Positions 44,210 to 55,472 are shown, counted from the stretch's first letter. The stretch is 64,000 nt of DNA from JAYSSF01 sp043772005 (GCA_043772005.1 JAYVGP010000021.1:62001-126000), one strand, 5' to 3'. Notes: generated by a model from the sequence alone, not told the origin. A program made the numbers and translations.

Positions 44210-45691
44210 ATGAGTGATCAACAACAACACTACCGCACCATACGATTAGATATTATCAAATATCTCGAAACACAGACCGATCCTAAGAAGATCGTGTCAT
44301 TTCTGGGTCAAGCATGTATTAGTGAAATCAATGAATCTGATCTATGTGTTGTGATTGGTGTACCCAACGAGTTTATCTTAGTTCAGGTTAAGAAGTTCTT
44401 CGGAGAACTATTGCAAAAAGCGATCAGAGAAGTATATAATCCACAATATTGAGCGGGTATTAAAGTTGTATCAACACTACATGATCATCATCCAGTAGAT
44501 CTCAAAAAAATACTACTCAACGGTGCTGATGCAAACTGAGTTGCCAATGCTTCCCTTAGCTCTAATAGTGCATCACCTATTGCTCGCAACTCACAAGTTA
44601 CTGTAGATCGTGACATGCTTACTGATTATTTCGGTGTGTTATTTGATCGTAGATTCCAATTTGACAACTATATTGTTTGAGCAAACAATGAATTTGCATA
44701 TACCCTCATGGAGCGTATTGCACAGGCTCCTGGGTCAGAGTATAATCCATTTTTCCTCCATGGACATGTATGATTAGGTAAGACCCATCTACTCCAAGCA
44801 GCAGCCAATCGTATCATTGAAAGATATCCTGATAAGGTAGTAGTATACCTACCGACACCTAAGATTGTGGATGATATTATTGCTGCGATTAAGAAGAACA
44901 AACTTGATCAATATAAGCGTAAATTTGATGGAGTAGATGTGTTGATTGTGGATGATGTTCAGTTTTTGGCCAATAAAGACAAGTGTCAGGAGATATTTTT
45001 CACGATTTTCAATGACTTTATCCAGCATCGTAAGCAGTTGATCTTATCAGGAGATCGTCCACCTCGTGAGCTAACTTTGATTGAGGCAAGACTTACTACC
45101 AGATTTGCTCTTGGTACAACATGTGAGATCAATATGCCAGATTTTGAGACCAGAGCCGCCATTGTACACTCTAAGGCAGAGACTAAGGATTTACCCATCT
45201 CTTCGGAATTTGTAGAACTAATCGCTAAAACAATCGTAGACAATGTCAGAGAGTTAGAGTGAGCAGTTAATACGCTTGCTACTAAGCATCATATCCTGCA
45301 TCGCGAGATTACACGTGACGATGTGATTGAGTGCCTCGCCATGCTATGATATCAAACTAAGAGATGAGCAGGCCATCCATCTCAGTTACAGTCAGTAGGA
45401 CCTCGTATTGACGATGTGATGGCAGTGGTATGTGACGTGTGGGATGTGTCACGAGAAGATATTTGTAGTGATAGTAAGAAAAAGCATATTTCGATGCCTC
45501 GTCAGTGTGGTATGTATTGTGCCAAGCATCATTTTGGGCGAACATTTGAGCATATCGGAGAATATTTTGGGGGTAAACACTACAGTTCAGTGATGTACTC
45601 GATAGACACATTTGATGCGCATCTCAAGTCAGATACTAATCTTGCCCAACAATATCAAAGAGTCTGTCAGCAATCTTGATTAAAAAATTAA
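44210..45691 (+). CDS. dnaA: Chromosomal replication initiator DnaA
   Basis: DnaA (493 residues) melts the origin. Domain I at the start (RLDIIKYLETQTDPKKIVSFL), a linker with NGVANASLSSNSASP, AAA+ domain with Walker A GHVGLGKT at 185-192 (one Gly is UGA), LIVDDVQFLA and the box VII arginine in ARLTTRF. Domain IV ends with GMYCAKHHFGRTFEHIGEYFGGKHYSSVMYSI, the DNA-binding signature. No cluster of DnaA boxes (TTATCCACA) is found around the gene, so the origin is not evidently here. Confidence 0.95.
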
Positions 45692-45749
45692 CATCCTCTC
45701 GGGTATTCACTGTTGCTCAAGAATCAAAGTAGTTATCTTACAACATTTG

Positions 45750-46880
45750 ATGGATAAAAAACAAACAACATATAGTATTTTACGAATAGGAGGGTTTCTG
45801 ATATTGTTTGGTGTTTTGGCAGTATATAGTGTGAGTATTTATGAATCATTTACCACTTCCTTAGAGTGAATTAGAAGAGGTACGTGGGAGTGAGACCCAA
45901 CCAATTACTTCTATTTTTTCCGTCATATTAGAAATATTTTAATATGACTAGTGATGGGGTTTATTGTGTATAAGATCCCGCTTGCCTGGTATAAAAGGTA
46001 TTATATTATTATTTTTTTGGTATTATTGTTATTTCAGTTATTGGTGTTTACACCACTTTGAGATTCATTTGGTAAATGAGCTCGTAACTGGATTAGTATG
46101 CCATGACTAGGAACGGTACAGCCATCAGAATTCTTTAAACTTGGGTTTGTAATCTTCTTATCAGCATGGATTATTCGTAAAAGACAGCTTCTGACAGATA
46201 TTAGGTGATATATTGCATTCTTGATTATGGTAGGGATATGTCTATTTGTTTACCTCTTGATCCCAGATCTTGGTACTATCATGATTTTAGGGCTTTTGGC
46301 TTTATTGATGTATTGGTATGGATGAGGCAAGAAGAGATTTGTTGTATCTTCGATGATATTGTGACTATTGGTGGCGGTGATTGCTGCGACTCAGTTTACC
46401 TATATTAGACAGAGGTTATCATTCTTTGTGTTTAGTGAAGAAGATAATGTAACCAATAAGGCCGTATGATATCAACAACAACAAGCTCTCATGGCGATCT
46501 GAGGTGGATGAGTTTTTGGTAAATGATATGGTAAGTGACTCCAGAAGTTCGGATATATACCTGAAGCTCAGTCAGACTTTATCTTTGCCGCATTTAGTGA
46601 AGAAATTGGCTTCTTGGGTAATGGTATTTTGTTGACATTATATTTCTTGCTTGCGTATCAGATGGTGATTAGATTGAGGAAGATTCAAGATCCGTATTAT
46701 CGTACCTTCGGAGTCTGACTGATATCGCTGATTGTTATACAGGCGTTTGTTAATATGGGAGTCAATACAAGTGTATTACCCAATACCTGACTGACCTTAC
46801 CATTTATCTCTGTATGAGGCACGGCACTGATGAGTAACATCGTTCAGCTCGTACTGATGCATAAAATTATCAATGAATAA
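45750..46880 (+). CDS. ftsW: FtsW/RodA-type SEDS glycosyltransferase
   Basis: A SEDS peptidoglycan polymerase of 376 residues with about ten membrane helices. Motifs: RNWISMPGLGTVQPSEFFKLG, PDLGTIMILG, PEAQSDFIFAAFSEEIGFLG and NTSVLPNTGLTLPFISVGGTALMSN. The GGTALMSN end fits FtsW better than RodA, though the two cannot be firmly separated. The partner PBP is not adjacent. Many glycines in the membrane segments are UGA. It overlaps the next gene at TAATG. Confidence 0.9.
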
Positions 46881-47182
46881 TGATGAAGACCTTTATGTCA
46901 TTTGCTGTAAGTAATAAGGCATTTACTAACCAAATGCTTGGACAGCAGCTTATTGTTCGGCTATGACAAGAGCTATGACAAGAAATTTTTGGCTATTACA
47001 AATATCGTAAGCTTATGATTTTTTCTACTGACTCGCATCTCAATCATCAAATCTTTATCCGTAAACAAGAGATTATTGGAAAATTATGAGAAAGAACTAA
47101 GAAGACTCTTTGAGCAGAGATAAAAATCAAGGATATTATGTTTGTGGCAAGAAGCCACACAAGTGATGAAGAATATGGATAG
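46880..47182 (+). CDS. DUF721 (DciA-like) protein
   Basis: A 100-residue protein that couples to ftsW through a TAATG overlap. The pattern SNKAFTNQMLGQQLIVRLG, then KLMIFSTDSHLNHQIFIRKQEIIGKLGERTKKTLGAEIKIKDIMFV agrees with DUF721, whose members (DciA) load replicative helicase in bacteria without DnaC. Closeness to dnaA would suit that role. Similarity was judged by eye only. Confidence 0.5.
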
Positions 47183-47184
47183 AC

Positions 47185-47724
47185 TTATTTTTCTAGTTTT
47201 TTCTCAATTTGCTTGAGGAGTTTATATTGGGCTTCTTGGGTTTGATACAGTGTTTTAAACTGTTCTTCGACTACATCATCTAGTTTCTGATGTAGTCCGC
47301 GAATTTCAAGTTCTGCTTTAGCGTTAATGAGATAATCATTTTCGTTTCTTGCTCTATCTTTCTGAGATTCGCGGTTCTGACTGATCAAGACGAAACAGGA
47401 TAAAAAGATTGCCTCAAGTGATACGACCATAGTCAGAAATCCAAACGGATACGGATCAAATGCTTTAATACCGAGTGGTAGTGTATTGAGTCAGATCCAT
47501 ATTGCAAAAAACCCTGCATTGATAAACAAAAACGACATACTACCACTAAATGCTGTAATTCCATCTGCAACTATATCTACTGTACTTCTTTTTTCTTGTA
47601 TTGGGTGAAGAAGATTATTCATAGTAAGTTCCTCTTCTTTGATAGTTTGTTGAACAATATCATGGAGTTGATCCATATGTTTTGATTCTTTTTTGAGGAG
47701 TTGTTGCATCACATCTGACTTCAT
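47185..47724 (-). CDS. DUF1003 membrane protein
   Basis: A 179-residue protein. The central region ADGITAFSGSMSFLFINAGF, then FDPYPFGFLTMVVSLEAIFLS and ISQNRESQKDRARNENDYLINAKAE, is the DUF1003 signature: two membrane helices followed by a charged helix. The N-terminal part is a helical linker (KESKHMDQLHDIV) and the C-terminal part a coiled coil. Function unknown; often annotated as CBS or Mg-related in other taxa. It faces the ftsW operon convergently. Confidence 0.85.
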
Positions 47725-47873
47725 GACTGTTGATAACTACTAAAGATGTTTGATTATAATTGATTGAGTACATTATTGCAACTCGGAGTTTGAACTTGAT
47801 TACAATATAATTATAGTGTGGTGGTAAAATTTCATTATGTACCTTACAAACTTTATAATCTTACAAACTTATT

Positions 47874-49169
47874 ATGTCACATATGCTTGTTCACGGAGGT
47901 CGCCCACTGATGGGTCACGTCACCCCAGTAGCAAACAAAAATAGTATTCTCAAGCTCATCCCAGCAGCTCTGCTTACTGATGAAGATGTCATCATCCATA
48001 ATGCACCAACTAGTAGCGATGTGCTCACAATGCTTCAGATTCTTGAGAAGCTTGGTGGATCCTATCAGTGGTTCAATAACCAGACATCTCTTAAAATCAA
48101 TTGTAGCGGAGTCAATAATTATGCCATTGACGCAATACTTGGTGATAAGATTAAAGCCAGTGCGATGTACCTATGACCACTTTTACTCAGATTTGGTAAG
48201 GCTAGTATGCCCACACCCCAATGATGTAAACTCGGGACTCGTCCAATGGATGCGTTTATCGAAGGAATGGTTGAGCTTGGTGCGACTTATAGTCATGTGC
48301 ATGGTGAATATTTGCTTGAGTCTGACTGACTGAAAGCCAAAGAGATTCGACAGTGGTTTCCATCAGTGACAGCTACTGAGAATCTTATCATCACAGCTAC
48401 AAAAGTACCAGGTACAACAATCATCTACAATGCAGCATGTGAGCCTCATACCCAAGACCTATGCCATATGCTCATTGCGATGGGTGCTCAGATTACTGGT
48501 ATCTGATCCAATAGACTTGAGATTACATGAGTTTTATCACTGGGGTGAGTAGAGTGGACAGTAGTATCTGACCATTTGGATGTATGATGACTTATTGCAG
48601 CAGCGATCATGACTGGTGGTGAGATTACAATTCATCAGGCAGCAACCCAGCATATGGGTCTTATTCTGCAGGTATTTAGTAAGATGTGAGTCAGTGTAGT
48701 AGTAGATCGCGATACTGATACTATTTTTGTACCTCGTGAGCAGCACTTGGTGATTGAGAAGACGGTCAAATGAGATCCGCTTAGAGTTCATGCAATGCAG
48801 TGGCCACTTCTCCCGCCAGATTTTGTACATACGTGCGCAGTGCTGGCACTCAAAGCTGAGTGAGTAGCGATCTGGGATAATCTGATGTATGAGTATGGGT
48901 GGTTTTTTGTCCAAGAAATCGCCAAGATGAAATGACAAATGACAATGATGAACCCAGTATCTGTCATGACCAGCGGCCCTACCGAGTTTCAGTCAGCAGA
49001 TTTGGTGTGTACTGATATTATCCAAGCTTCCTATGCATTATTGCTTGCAGCCATGGCTGCTCCAGGTACTAGCAAACTTGTCAATTATAAGTATATCTTC
49101 CGTCGTTTCCCAAATATTGTCGATGAGTTCAATAAATTGGGTGCAAAAATTGAGATTATAGAGGAATAA
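47874..49169 (+). CDS. murA: UDP-N-acetylglucosamine 1-carboxyvinyltransferase
   Basis: MurA makes UDP-GlcNAc-enolpyruvate, the first committed step of peptidoglycan precursor synthesis. Of 431 residues. The family pattern includes VANKNSILKLIPAALLTDEDV, SMPTPQGCKLGTRPMDAFIEGM with the active cysteine at 118 (fosfomycin target), and ATENLIITATKVPGTT. The C-terminal part ends PNIVDEFNKLGAKIEII. UGA for Gly occurs beside the active cysteine. One copy only is seen here. Confidence 0.92.
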
Positions 49170-49257
49170 GTAAATGCTGTAAAGTCTGATACGAAGTTAC
49201 TACTTATTCGAGTTACAAAGTCTTTAAGAGCATGATTTACTAGAATAATTAATTACT

Positions 49258-49722
49258 ATGTGACTAGAGCTATGACCTTATGAGAAAACTCCCACACAAG
49301 ACTTGCTTGTTAACTTGCATGATGAAGTTATGCAACAAAATAATAATTTAGAGCACTATTTGATTGAATTGAAGAAAATTAGTGTAGATATGATTTTTGA
49401 TTTACCATCAGGCGATCGTTTTGCCATTGATAGTAAGCACGGAACATTAATTTATTACAGAAAAGATCATAAATCAAAAGATAAATTTATTCCAGAAACT
49501 TGGACTATCTCGATATGATTTATTACTTCAAAATCTATCAAGAGTATTTCTCATCAAAAAGATTGATGGCTTATTGAGTCGTTTGGTCCTAGTGCTACGC
49601 TAGAGCGGTATGATTTAGTGCGTATTTTCCAGCAATTACAAAAAAACCAACCATACAATAGACGTACTATTGGTAGCAATAAGTCACACTTTTTGAACCT
49701 TCTTGTTGAGAAGAAGCACTAA
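49258..49722 (+). CDS. Hypothetical protein
   Basis: This 154-residue protein has a helical start (TPTQDLLVNLHDEVMQQNNN), a small beta-sheet middle (MIFDLPSGDRFAIDSKHG) with FIPETWTISIGFI, and a basic end. It is not recognised. No membrane part or signal peptide. It follows murA by 88 bases on the same strand. Confidence 0.55.
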
Positions 49723-50092
49723 AAATAGACAAACTTGATTTTAAACTAAAAATCATCATACTATGGATCATTATATATGTATTCATTATAGTATGCTAAT
49801 TTTCTAGAATAGCTTATTGAACACCATCATTGCCTGATGAGGCTACAAAATCATAGGATTCGTCCCATGAATTTTTGAGGGTTTGATTCAAAAAAACTCT
49901 TCTAAGAAATTTTTTATTGTAAATAATTATCTATATAAGTAAACTATTTTTTTATTAAAAAGACTACTTTCTGCAACATTAAAACACTGAAATAAGATTC
50001 AAAATTGACGCAGTCAGACTAAAATGATAGAATAATAACGTATCTCCAAAAAAAGATGCTCCGCGATGCAGCTTATATTGTCATAGTATTGT
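49723..50092. other. Intergenic stretch with two promoter-like sites
   Basis: No gene was found in this 370-base stretch. TTGATT (49735-49740) and TACTAT (49759-49764) resemble a promoter, followed only by a very short open frame (ATG GAT CAT...TAG). A second, better promoter lies at 50005-50033 (listed). The part 49770-50000 is AT-rich with a poorly structured centre; a small RNA is possible but no known family fits. Confidence 0.4.
50005..50033 (+). promoter_or_regulatory. Sigma-70 type promoter
   Basis: TTGACG (50005-50010), 17-base spacer, TAGAAT (50028-50033), one mismatch in each box. It lies about 60 bases before the ATG 50093 of the putative peptidase. Confidence 0.65.
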
Positions 50093-51238
50093 ATGATGGT
50101 TGAGTCGGGTTACGTGTCGGTATTATCCCTAATTTTATGTATGTATTCGTATTTAAACAGTAAAGCGCTTAATGCAAATTTCAATGTTACAATTGGTAAC
50201 CAAGTTTGGAAGACATTCATCACAATGATGATTTTAGCTACATTTGTACTGCCGCAGAACACTCTGGGACAATGGGATGTAGATTTAGATGAGCCAGCCT
50301 CGTGAATCAAGCAACAAGAACAAGAGGCATCGAAAAATGTAGATCAAAAAGTACAACAAGAATCACAGTTAGCTCTAAAACCCAAACAGCAAAAAAAATC
50401 TAAGAACATTCAAGTGAGCAGAACTTCGAACACTGTCGCAGCTGGTATGCTATCTAATAAGATTGATCCCACAAGTATCTTGTCATATGCCAAAGGTGGT
50501 GGAAGATGATCAATTTTATGTTCAACTATTGCAAGAATCAATATCAGCAATCTAACCGGACTCCCGTATCGTTCAGGATGATTCGCTGAAGGTAATATTG
50601 CGAGAGGTGACGCATATAAACTAGCCCTACATGGAGCAGCAAGATGACATATGATCACTACAAGTAAAACAGCATTTGAGTCAGATGTTTGGGCTCAATA
50701 TGATCAAACTCATAACACTATTTTTGATGTGTATTTTTACAAAGGATCAAATGGTGGAGTGATGCAAGGTCATAGAGCCGTAGTATTTATCGGTACTGAT
50801 GATCAAGTCTATATTTTGGATCCAATTAGATGACAGATCACATCAAAGCCACAGTTGTTGTCAGCGCACTTCGCTGCTGATGGATATCGTTGATATACGA
50901 TGTATATTGCTAAAACTTCATATCAACCAAAATCACAATATAAAACAATCCAAGAATATCATGAAATTGAGGAGCAAACATCACTCATTAGTCTTGTAAA
51001 TGATGGTATTGTAACAGTACAAAATATTCCATTGAGCAATGATACTGTCTTAAAAGTTAACAAACCTATCAAACTAACTACCAATACGGAAGAGATTATT
51101 ATTGAACAATGAGCAATCATTACGATTGAGCGCACAACAAGCTTACTGTGATGGAGACTTGTAGAAGAGCAAGGAAAGCTTCAGGCACAGTTTACAATGC
51201 CAGAGATCGGTATGATTATTACACCTTGGGATAGATAA
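50093..51238 (+). CDS. Putative secreted papain-like cysteine peptidase
   Basis: The 381-residue protein has an N-terminal hydrophobic part with ITMMILATFVLPQNTLGQW as secretion or anchor segment, a Gln/Lys-rich linker (residues 71-110) and a domain with Cys 143 (GSILCSTIARIN), His 227 (GGVMQGHRAVVFIG) and Asp 243 (QVYILDPIRG). Cys, His and Asp in this order with a HxxVxxG strand are typical of papain-fold (CHAP/C39-like) domains, but no family is certain. A C-terminal 100-residue beta-rich part follows (VTVQNIPLSNDTVLKVNK). It would act outside the cell, on peptide or wall. Confidence 0.55.
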
Positions 51239-51258
51239 ATTGAAACAAAATTTCTAAA

Positions 51259-51287
51259 TGCATCATGAGAAATCATGGTGTTTTTTC
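51259..51287 (+). terminator. Rho-independent terminator
   Basis: GCATCATGA (51260-51268), GAAA loop region, TCATGGTG (51273-51280), then six T. One or two G-T pairs in the stem. Confidence 0.75.
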
Positions 51288-51360
51288 TAGTTGACAAAAA
51301 GTTGCATTCCCCAGTTGAATCATGATCATAAGATAGTTTTTTACTATTTTATAGTATCCT

Positions 51361-52701
51361 ATGAGACGATTATTCTTGATACTAGTTTGTATTTGAGGTA
51401 TTACTTCAGCAGCTGATTTTACGGATATTGTATGACATCCATACGAAGAGGGTGCTCGTTATCTACAAAAAGAGTGAGTAGTTCAGGGTTATCCAGATGG
51501 TAGTTTTGGTATAGACCGTGCGATGACTCGTGCAGAGATGATGAAGATTGTATTAGAAGCAGCACCCCATTCAGAACCACTCTCTTTCACACAGGGGAGT
51601 TGAGATTGTTTTGATGACGTGAATAATGAACGATATGCTCCATATATCTGTTATGCAGCAAAAGAAAAGATGGTCAAAGGTATTGGTGATGGGCTATTCT
51701 GACCTAATAATAATGTTACGATTGCTGAGGGGTTGAAGATTGCAATTAATATTTTTGGTGGGCATGGAGTAGTAGAATGAAAGGGAGATAATTGGTATCA
51801 GCCTTTTTTGGCTTGGTCACATAATAATAATATTTTTAGCAAATATGCGATTTACCCCTATCAAGCGATGACTCGTGGTCAGATGGCATATCTCACTCAT
51901 CAACTCATGCTTGAGAAGTCTGGCACAAGAGAGTTTACAAATAAGCGTGACATAACAAGCATATGATGTGGACTGGATAAACCTAGTTCTGCTCCCACTG
52001 AGTTTATGGTAAACGGTGTGGCCCGTCATACGATCACTGATATTACAAGAAGTTATGATGAGGATAAGCCTACTAAACTTATCATTGCATGGCATGGTCG
52101 TACCAATTCCAATAGCCAAGTGCGTGCATACTATAAGCTAGATAGAAATGCGAGCGATGCAATTGTTGTATACCCATCATGATTACCCGAGGCATGACCA
52201 ACTCGTAGCTGGAGTACGACCAATGATGTGATCTTTTTTGACACTATTGTACAAGAGATGAGTCAGAAATATTGTATCAATCAAGATGAAATTTATGTAA
52301 TCTGACATAGTCTCGGTGGGCGGTTTACCAATACCTTGGCTTGCGCGCGCGGTGATATAATCCGTGGGATGTGATCCGTGGGTGGTAGTGTGACTCGTCG
52401 TGACTGTAGTGGTCCAGTAGCAGCGATGATCATGCATCACCCTGATGACAACTTGGCCTCATACGCAGGCGGTGTGTGAGCTCGTGACCGATTACTCCAA
52501 CAAAACCACTGTGATATCAACAGTGCAACACCAGTACGTGATGCTCCAGCCAAGAGTCACTGTGTGCAATACGAATGTATGGCCGATGCTCCAGTGATCT
52601 GGTGCCCGCATACGGAAGATGATACGCGATGATATTACTACCCTCATACATGGCCTAGCTTTGCGACTAAGATGATTACAGATTTGTGGAAAGGCTTGTA
52701 A
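51361..52701 (+). CDS. SLH-domain feruloyl/poly-hydroxybutyrate-type esterase
   Basis: A 446-residue secreted protein with a signal peptide (residues 1-19). Two to three SLH repeats (about 20-195: FTDIVGHPYEEGARYLQKEGVVQGYPDGSF is the first) bind the wall. Then an alpha/beta hydrolase of the LpqC/feruloyl esterase family: TKLIIAWHGRTN (oxyanion region), VVYPSGLPEAGPTRSW, nucleophile GHSLGG with Ser 317, and a late His in YYPHTWPSF. Paired cysteines in the cap suggest extracytoplasmic disulfides. Substrate could be polymer esters or surface glycans. It follows a terminator, so it has its own promoter. Confidence 0.85.
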
Positions 52702-52792
52702 TAGTAGATAATTTCCTATTGAAATTTATAATAAATATCTTACCATTATAGTAATCTATAGAGCAATTATTTTTATAATTTTCATTAATATT

Positions 52793-53182
52793 ATGAAACA
52801 AAAAATGAAGCACTTTATTAAACGCTATACTGAGTTAATTATAGCAGGAAATATGGATAACATTATGGATGAACTCTATGAGGAAAATGTTATTACGAGA
52901 CAAAGTTACTATTGTTGGAACTCTTCTAATTTATTAGAAAAAAGACAGATTATTAAAAACTATTTTGATCTGAGTGATCTTTCGAGTCTCTCATTTAATA
53001 TTAAACCTTTACATTCAATTTGAAGATTTTTCAATGCTTTAATAACTTTACAGTGAGTAGATATATGGACTAAGCAAGCTTACTCAGAAGATTATTTATG
53101 TGTTTTTCGTATTAGTGATCAGTGAAAGATTGATAAAGAGTGGTTTTATTATGATGAGTTTACAAGATTCAAAACTACTTAA
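52793..53182 (+). CDS. SnoaL/NTF2-like small protein
   Basis: This 129-residue protein starts with MKHFIKRYTELIIAGNMDNIMDELYEENV and ends RISDQGKIDKEWFYYDEFTRF, the two ends of NTF2-like folds (first helix and last strands with a conserved G-x-I). The central part is aromatic. Function unknown: such folds can be enzymes or ligand binders. Its base composition is more AT-rich than the housekeeping genes. Confidence 0.5.
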
Positions 53183-53211
53183 GGTGAATTTTATTATTTT
53201 AGAGTAATATA

Positions 53212-54060
53212 TTGTCCCGTAAGGAGATTAATACTATATGATGATCAATTAAGTCTTTATTGCAAAAGTGTGAGGATAATAATTTGTTCATACCTTCACG
53301 TAGAGAACTTCAAATTATAAATAGAACTATAAGTTCAAATAGAATTTATAATGATTTTGATGTATGTAAATTTACTCTTGAACTAGCAGAGCTTTTTAAA
53401 AGTCGTATGAATAAGCTTTGACCTATGGCTATTTCACCTATAGTAGAAGATTCTTCTGAATTTTGGAGCCCATGTAGTCGAGAAAAAGCGTATGATTCCT
53501 TTGGAGAATTTATAGAAAATTCTCACTACAATAACTTCCAATCTTTGCAAAAGATTTGCAAAAATTATAAAGATGGTATTATTGGTATTTTTGATGGTAA
53601 AGTTAAATCTATGGATAGAGCAATATATAAGGCATCACAAAATTTAATATGTAATGATATTAGTAGAGCTCGTATAGTTTTTAGAAACCTACATGAATTA
53701 TGGATTAATTTTTCTAGTATTGTATTAAGTTTGCAACATAAATGATATCATTTGGCATTAGTTAATAATTACTATGATTCATATTCCAGTAGATATAATA
53801 CAAATCGAAAATGAATCAATACTACTCGAACTTATATGAGTAAAGAGTGAATTACTAACCCTATTAAGTTTGAAATACAATTTGTCACTATAAATATGAA
53901 TATAAGCGCGAGGATTAGTCATCCGTTTGAGGTGTCCAAGATAATAGAATACGACAATAAATACCAAAGAGATGATTTAGCTATATTTATGACTCTTCTA
54001 TTGATGGATGATTTTTTTGATGAAGCAAGTACCTGAACTTATATAAATGATTTATTATAA
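53212..54060 (+). CDS. Divergent RelA/SpoT-domain-like protein
   Basis: A 282-residue protein starting at TTG 53212. The middle reads GKVKSMDRAIYKASQN and DISRARIVFRNLHEL, similar to the RelA/SpoT synthetase strand-helix pattern (K-x-x-S-x-x-R-K and D-(I/L)-x-G-x-R). Later, KGINTTRTYMSKEG and KFEIQFVT recall the GYxxIN and EIQ(V/L)RT strands. The match is weak, so alarmone synthetase activity is not certain; related domains pyrophosphorylate tRNA or make other nucleotides. It lies in the AT-rich accessory region beside a HTH gene. Confidence 0.45.
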
Positions 54061-54595
54061 ATATTTAATGATTGATGTCATAATATATCTGATATATATA
54101 AGTTTTACTTAAGTAGACTTAAATACTGGTCTTATGGTTATATTACATATGTATTTTTATTCAATTTTATTCACAAAGTATTGAAATTTATTTATTTTTG
54201 TGTATAAGGAAATTGTGCACAATAAAAAATAAAAAATACTGTTATGAATTCTTTATAGCTGATAGATATTTAATATTTGAACGTACTAATTTATTAGTAG
54301 TAGAATTCTTATATAAAAAGATTCGATCCTTCTATAACTAAACTTAGAAATTAACTGAGCGGATTTATTTTGAAGTTTTTATAGAAAGAGACTAATAAGT
54401 TTTATCGAACAAATTATAAGTTTTATCATCTTTATCACAAAGAACGTGAACATAGATATAATTGTTGAATACAGATTGGAGATATATATAAATGGTCATT
54501 AAAGTTATGTAGATGTAATCTTATTTTACTATCTCAACTATGGGGCAACTCTTGTTCTAACTTTATTGTCACTATATATTTCAATATTTTATATC
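54061..54595. other. AT-rich stretch with broken reading frames
   Basis: In this 535-base stretch no intact gene is seen. Three open frames of 45-70 codons lack a good start: one directly after the RelA-like stop (residues FNDGCHNISDIYKFYLSRLKY), one from TTG with CYEFFIADRYLIFERTNLL, and one ending in the start of the HTH gene with FYRTNYKFYHLYHKERE. They may be remains of a decayed gene. No tRNA or terminator was found. Confidence 0.4.
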
Positions 54596-54811
54596 ATGAG
54601 TAAAGATGAATATTTAGATATAGTTATAGAGAATATTAATACTTTTCAAAAGAATAATCTATATTCTGACAGAGATATTTCTCAGTTAGCTTGATTAAGT
54701 ATTACTATGATATCTAAGATTAAATCTAAAAAAACTATTCCCAAAATTGCTACGTTAAGAAAGCTTAAGGTCATGGGAATAGGTATACCACCTTTAATAA
54801 GTAATTATTAA
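54596..54811 (+). CDS. Small XRE-type helix-turn-helix protein
   Basis: A 71-residue protein. The segment DISQLAGLSITMISKIKSKK, then IPKIATLRKL, is a cro/C1-type helix-turn-helix (one Gly by UGA). Such short proteins are typical antitoxins or regulators of mobile or accessory loci. Its start overlaps the end of an open frame in the stretch before. Confidence 0.65.
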
Positions 54812-54911
54812 TGACTTAATGTATAAACAGTAAAATGATGTATTATTTGTGATCAAGTAATATAGGTTTTACTGAAGATTAAATTACATTTACATTATTA
54901 TTATTTTGATC

Positions 54912-55220
54912 ATGATTTTATCTACTTTTATTATATGATATATCGTTGGGTTAGTATTTAATATAGCTACCAACAATGCTCATACTTTTAAGGATACAAA
55001 TGATAGTATTTATACCGTTATCAGTACTGTTTGAGCTATTCTAACTATGATTATTCAGTACATATTTTGGTCTTTGTCTGATATTACTATTTATTCAATT
55101 ATGAGCAGTATTGTATGAACATTTATTTTTACTATTATTTGATATTTTGTATATCGTAATTATAGTAAATATAAAGATACATATCCTCCTTATAGTCGTT
55201 ATCATAAAATGATTTTTTAA
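54912..55220 (+). CDS. Small membrane protein
   Basis: A 102-residue protein with three hydrophobic segments (about 2-18, 35-55 and 65-88) and a polar tail with many tyrosines (YRNYSKYKDTYPPYSRYHK). UGA gives Gly four times. Not recognised. It could be a toxin, phage holin-like or envelope protein. Confidence 0.5.
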
Positions 55221-55229
55221 AGTCTTATT

Positions 55230-55472
55230 ATGTATTTATACATAATATTAATCAAATTGGTGAATATTTCTTATTATATATTCATATTTTACTTATTTAT
55301 TACACATCCTATGAAATCAACTACAAACAACAACGTAAAAAATGATTCTAGATCTGACTTAAACACATCTTCTAAGTCAGACACAAAAAGTCCTGAATCT
55401 AGTAAAAATCAATCAGGATCTAAAGAAGGGCAATCGGAAGAAAAAAAATCTTCAACCTCCAAATCTAAATAA
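55230..55472 (+). CDS. Small Ser/Lys-rich disordered protein
   Basis: An 80-residue frame; its first 27 codons give a membrane-like helix (YLYIILIKLVNISYYIFIFY), after which ATG 55311 starts a Ser, Lys, Asn and Glu-rich tail (SSKSDTKSPESSKNQSGSKE). Either the long form (anchored) or the short one may be made. Composition resembles the next gene. Unknown function. Confidence 0.45.
   Translation: MYLYIILIKLVNISYYIFIFYLFITHPMKSTTNNNVKNDSRSDLNTSSKSDTKSPESSKNQSGSKEGQSEEKKSSTSKSK

Noticed and set aside
49830..49900. CTGATGAGG sequence resembling a hammerhead ribozyme core
   Set aside because: The second conserved GAAA strand and matching stems are missing.
50056..50160. Alternative start ATG 50056 for the peptidase-like gene
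   Set aside because: It is in another frame and ends at a TAA after about 36 codons.
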